A stretch of 31,295 nucleotides of DNA from Rhizopus sp. PT2906 (lineage: Eukaryota > Mucoromycota > Mucoromycetes > Mucorales > Rhizopodaceae): assembly GCA_025529335.1 (NCBI GenBank), contig JAMYHX010000497.1:1-31295 (forward strand), written 5' to 3'. Below the pieces are notes generated by a model. The model worked only from the letters and a program-made list of their open reading frames with translations, did not search any database and had not been told where the DNA came from. The translations under genes were made by a program, and so were the position numbers. Below, one piece after another: positions 30,185-31,295 of this stretch (position 1 is its first letter; the number at the start of each line of letters is the position of its first letter).

Positions 30185-31295
30185 ATGTCTATTCAGCTTA
30201 TTAGAAAAGCAGCTCCTGAAGCGGACGAAGCTATCATTGAATATATTGACGGATATCTTCGAGAGAATGACTTTGAAGACGATGAAGATGCCATTGCTGA
30301 TTTTGTCAAACCCATTCTGATTGATGCAGGAGGAGAAGAAGATAAAATCGACGAGCTTTGTGAACACTTGTCCTCTTTATTGCAAGCAAACAAAAATTCA
30401 GGAGCAAAGAAAGGTTTATCCAAGCTCGAACGTTCTGTCAATATGAGCCAGCAAAATAGTTTATCGGCTACAGTTAATCTGACAAGAGGCTCTGCAGATC
30501 TGGAGCATGTCTCTGGTCGCCGTGTTCAATCGCAAGTCAATCAGGAAAAGCTTCGTAAAGCAGAAGCCAAGATCGCTGCCAAGATGGCCAAACGTCAAGA
30601 AAAGAGCAACTTGAAAGTCGAATACGAGGCTTCTCGTCTGCTGGACGAACAAAAAGCCTTGCAGGAACAATACAAGTTATATAACCCCATTCTGGATTAC
30701 ACAACGACGAAAGGAAAGAATAAGGATATTAAGATTGAAAACTTTGATATTTCTTTTGCTGGTCGTCGTATCTTGACAGATGCCAACTTGACACTTGCTT
30801 TCGGTAGACGTTATGGTGTCGTCGGTAAGAATGGTATTGGTAAATCAACCTTGTTGAGAGCTATGGCTCGACGTGAGATTGCCGTTCCCCAGCATATCTC
30901 CATTCTTTATGTTGAACAAGAAGTAAGAAACATTCTTTTTTTTTCATGATGATATGAATCTTATTTTTATACAACTAGGTTGTAGGTGATGATACACCAG
31001 CCATTGAAATGGTACTCCGTGCTGATGTCTGGCGTGAACATTTGCTTGGAAAGGAACGTGATATCTCAAGCAGAATCAATGCCATAGAAGCACAACAAAA
31101 AGATGCTGATATGAGTGAAAGTGATAGAGAAGCATTGGAAAACGAGAAAAATCAATTAAACACGGAACTACAAGAAGTCTTTTCAAAGCTGTCTGATATT
31201 GAAAGTGATAAGGCAGAAAGTAAAGCATCTGCTATCTTGGCAGGTCTTGGTTTTGATACCAGTCAACAAAAGAGACCTACTCGCGAATTCTCTGG
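30185..31295 (+). CDS. GCN20: GCN20/ABCF3-type ATP-binding protein (5' part, cut by window end)
   Basis: ABC-F ATPase of the GCN20/ABCF3 type, which acts on ribosomes and in yeast aids Gcn2 activation during amino-acid starvation. Exon 1 is 30185-30922, an intron follows (30923-30978, gtaagaa ... aactag), and exon 2 runs from 30979 past the end of the window. About 351 codons are visible. The N-terminus (SIQLIRKAAPEADEAIIEYI, and an acidic DFEDDEDAIADFV) is the family's helical domain. A Lys/Glu-rich coiled stretch (LRKAEAKIAAKMAKRQEKS) precedes the first ABC domain (IKIENFDISFAGRRILTDAN) with Walker A GKNGIGKST at residues 214-222. Exon 2 carries VVGDDTPAIEMVLRADVWRE and a coiled region, and stops at PTREFSG, just where the ABC signature is due. 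No transmembrane segment, as expected for ABC-F. Confidence 0.94.

Noticed and set aside
1..31295. tRNA, rRNA, snRNA genes, CRISPR arrays, prokaryotic operons
   Set aside because: No cloverleaf-type box sequences, rRNA-like stretches or spaced repeats were seen; the gene structures are eukaryotic.

Overview
This window is from a filamentous fungus, most likely an early-diverging Mucoromycota species (Mucor/Rhizopus type). The signs are short introns (about 48-75 nt) with GTAAGT-like donors and CTAAT/CTAAC branch sites, AT-rich gaps between genes, a GEMIN8-like gene, and decayed copies of what look like Mucorales multicopy protein families. All family names come from reading translated sequence by eye; no database was searched. 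Exon coordinates were worked out by hand from reading frame and splice signals.

Layout. 1-400: 3' end of a gene for a basic, probably nuclear protein. 804-2485 (+): ABHD12-like serine hydrolase in 12 exons, tail-to-tail and overlapping by its stop codon with a GCN4-type bZIP gene (2482-2961, -). 3951-4696 (-): broken multicopy-family gene. 4974-6339 (+): TBC1D20-like Rab GAP. 7198-8292 (+): mitochondrial ClpP with a 6-nt microexon and a GC-AG intron, converging 10 bp from IDH1 (8303-9619, -). 10.1-11.4 kb: a patch of decayed coding remnants and a long inverted repeat. 11630-13570 (+): fungal transcription-factor middle-homology protein, converging with ELP6 (13613-14438, -). 14.9-15.9 kb: long reading frame with one internal stop and a repeat at its 5' end. 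16118-18862 (-): CSC1/OSCA/TMEM63-type channel. 18.9-20.4 kb: gene-poor, with one family remnant. 20362-21328 (-): unrecognised membrane protein. 21678-22284 (+): GEMIN8-like SMN-complex subunit. 22396-24616 (+): HMT1/ABCB-like membrane protein with no nucleotide-binding domain, converging with eIF3L (24704-26448, -). 26.4-30.1 kb: repeats and decayed genes. 30185-end (+): GCN20/ABCF3-type ATPase, cut by the window edge.

How the genes relate. Most intact genes are ordinary housekeeping genes with no operon logic. Four convergent pairs have very short or negative spacing, so their 3' ends must overlap as antisense RNA. ClpP and IDH1 are both mitochondrial matrix proteins; bZIP/GCN4-type, GCN20-type and eIF3L all touch translation control, but they lie far apart and proximity proves nothing. 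The most unusual items are the NBD-less ABC-like gene, the ClpP microexon with its GC donor, the inverted repeat whose arms read as related coding sequence, and a recurrent short repeat family at 6.9, 14.9, 27.7 and 27.9 kb.
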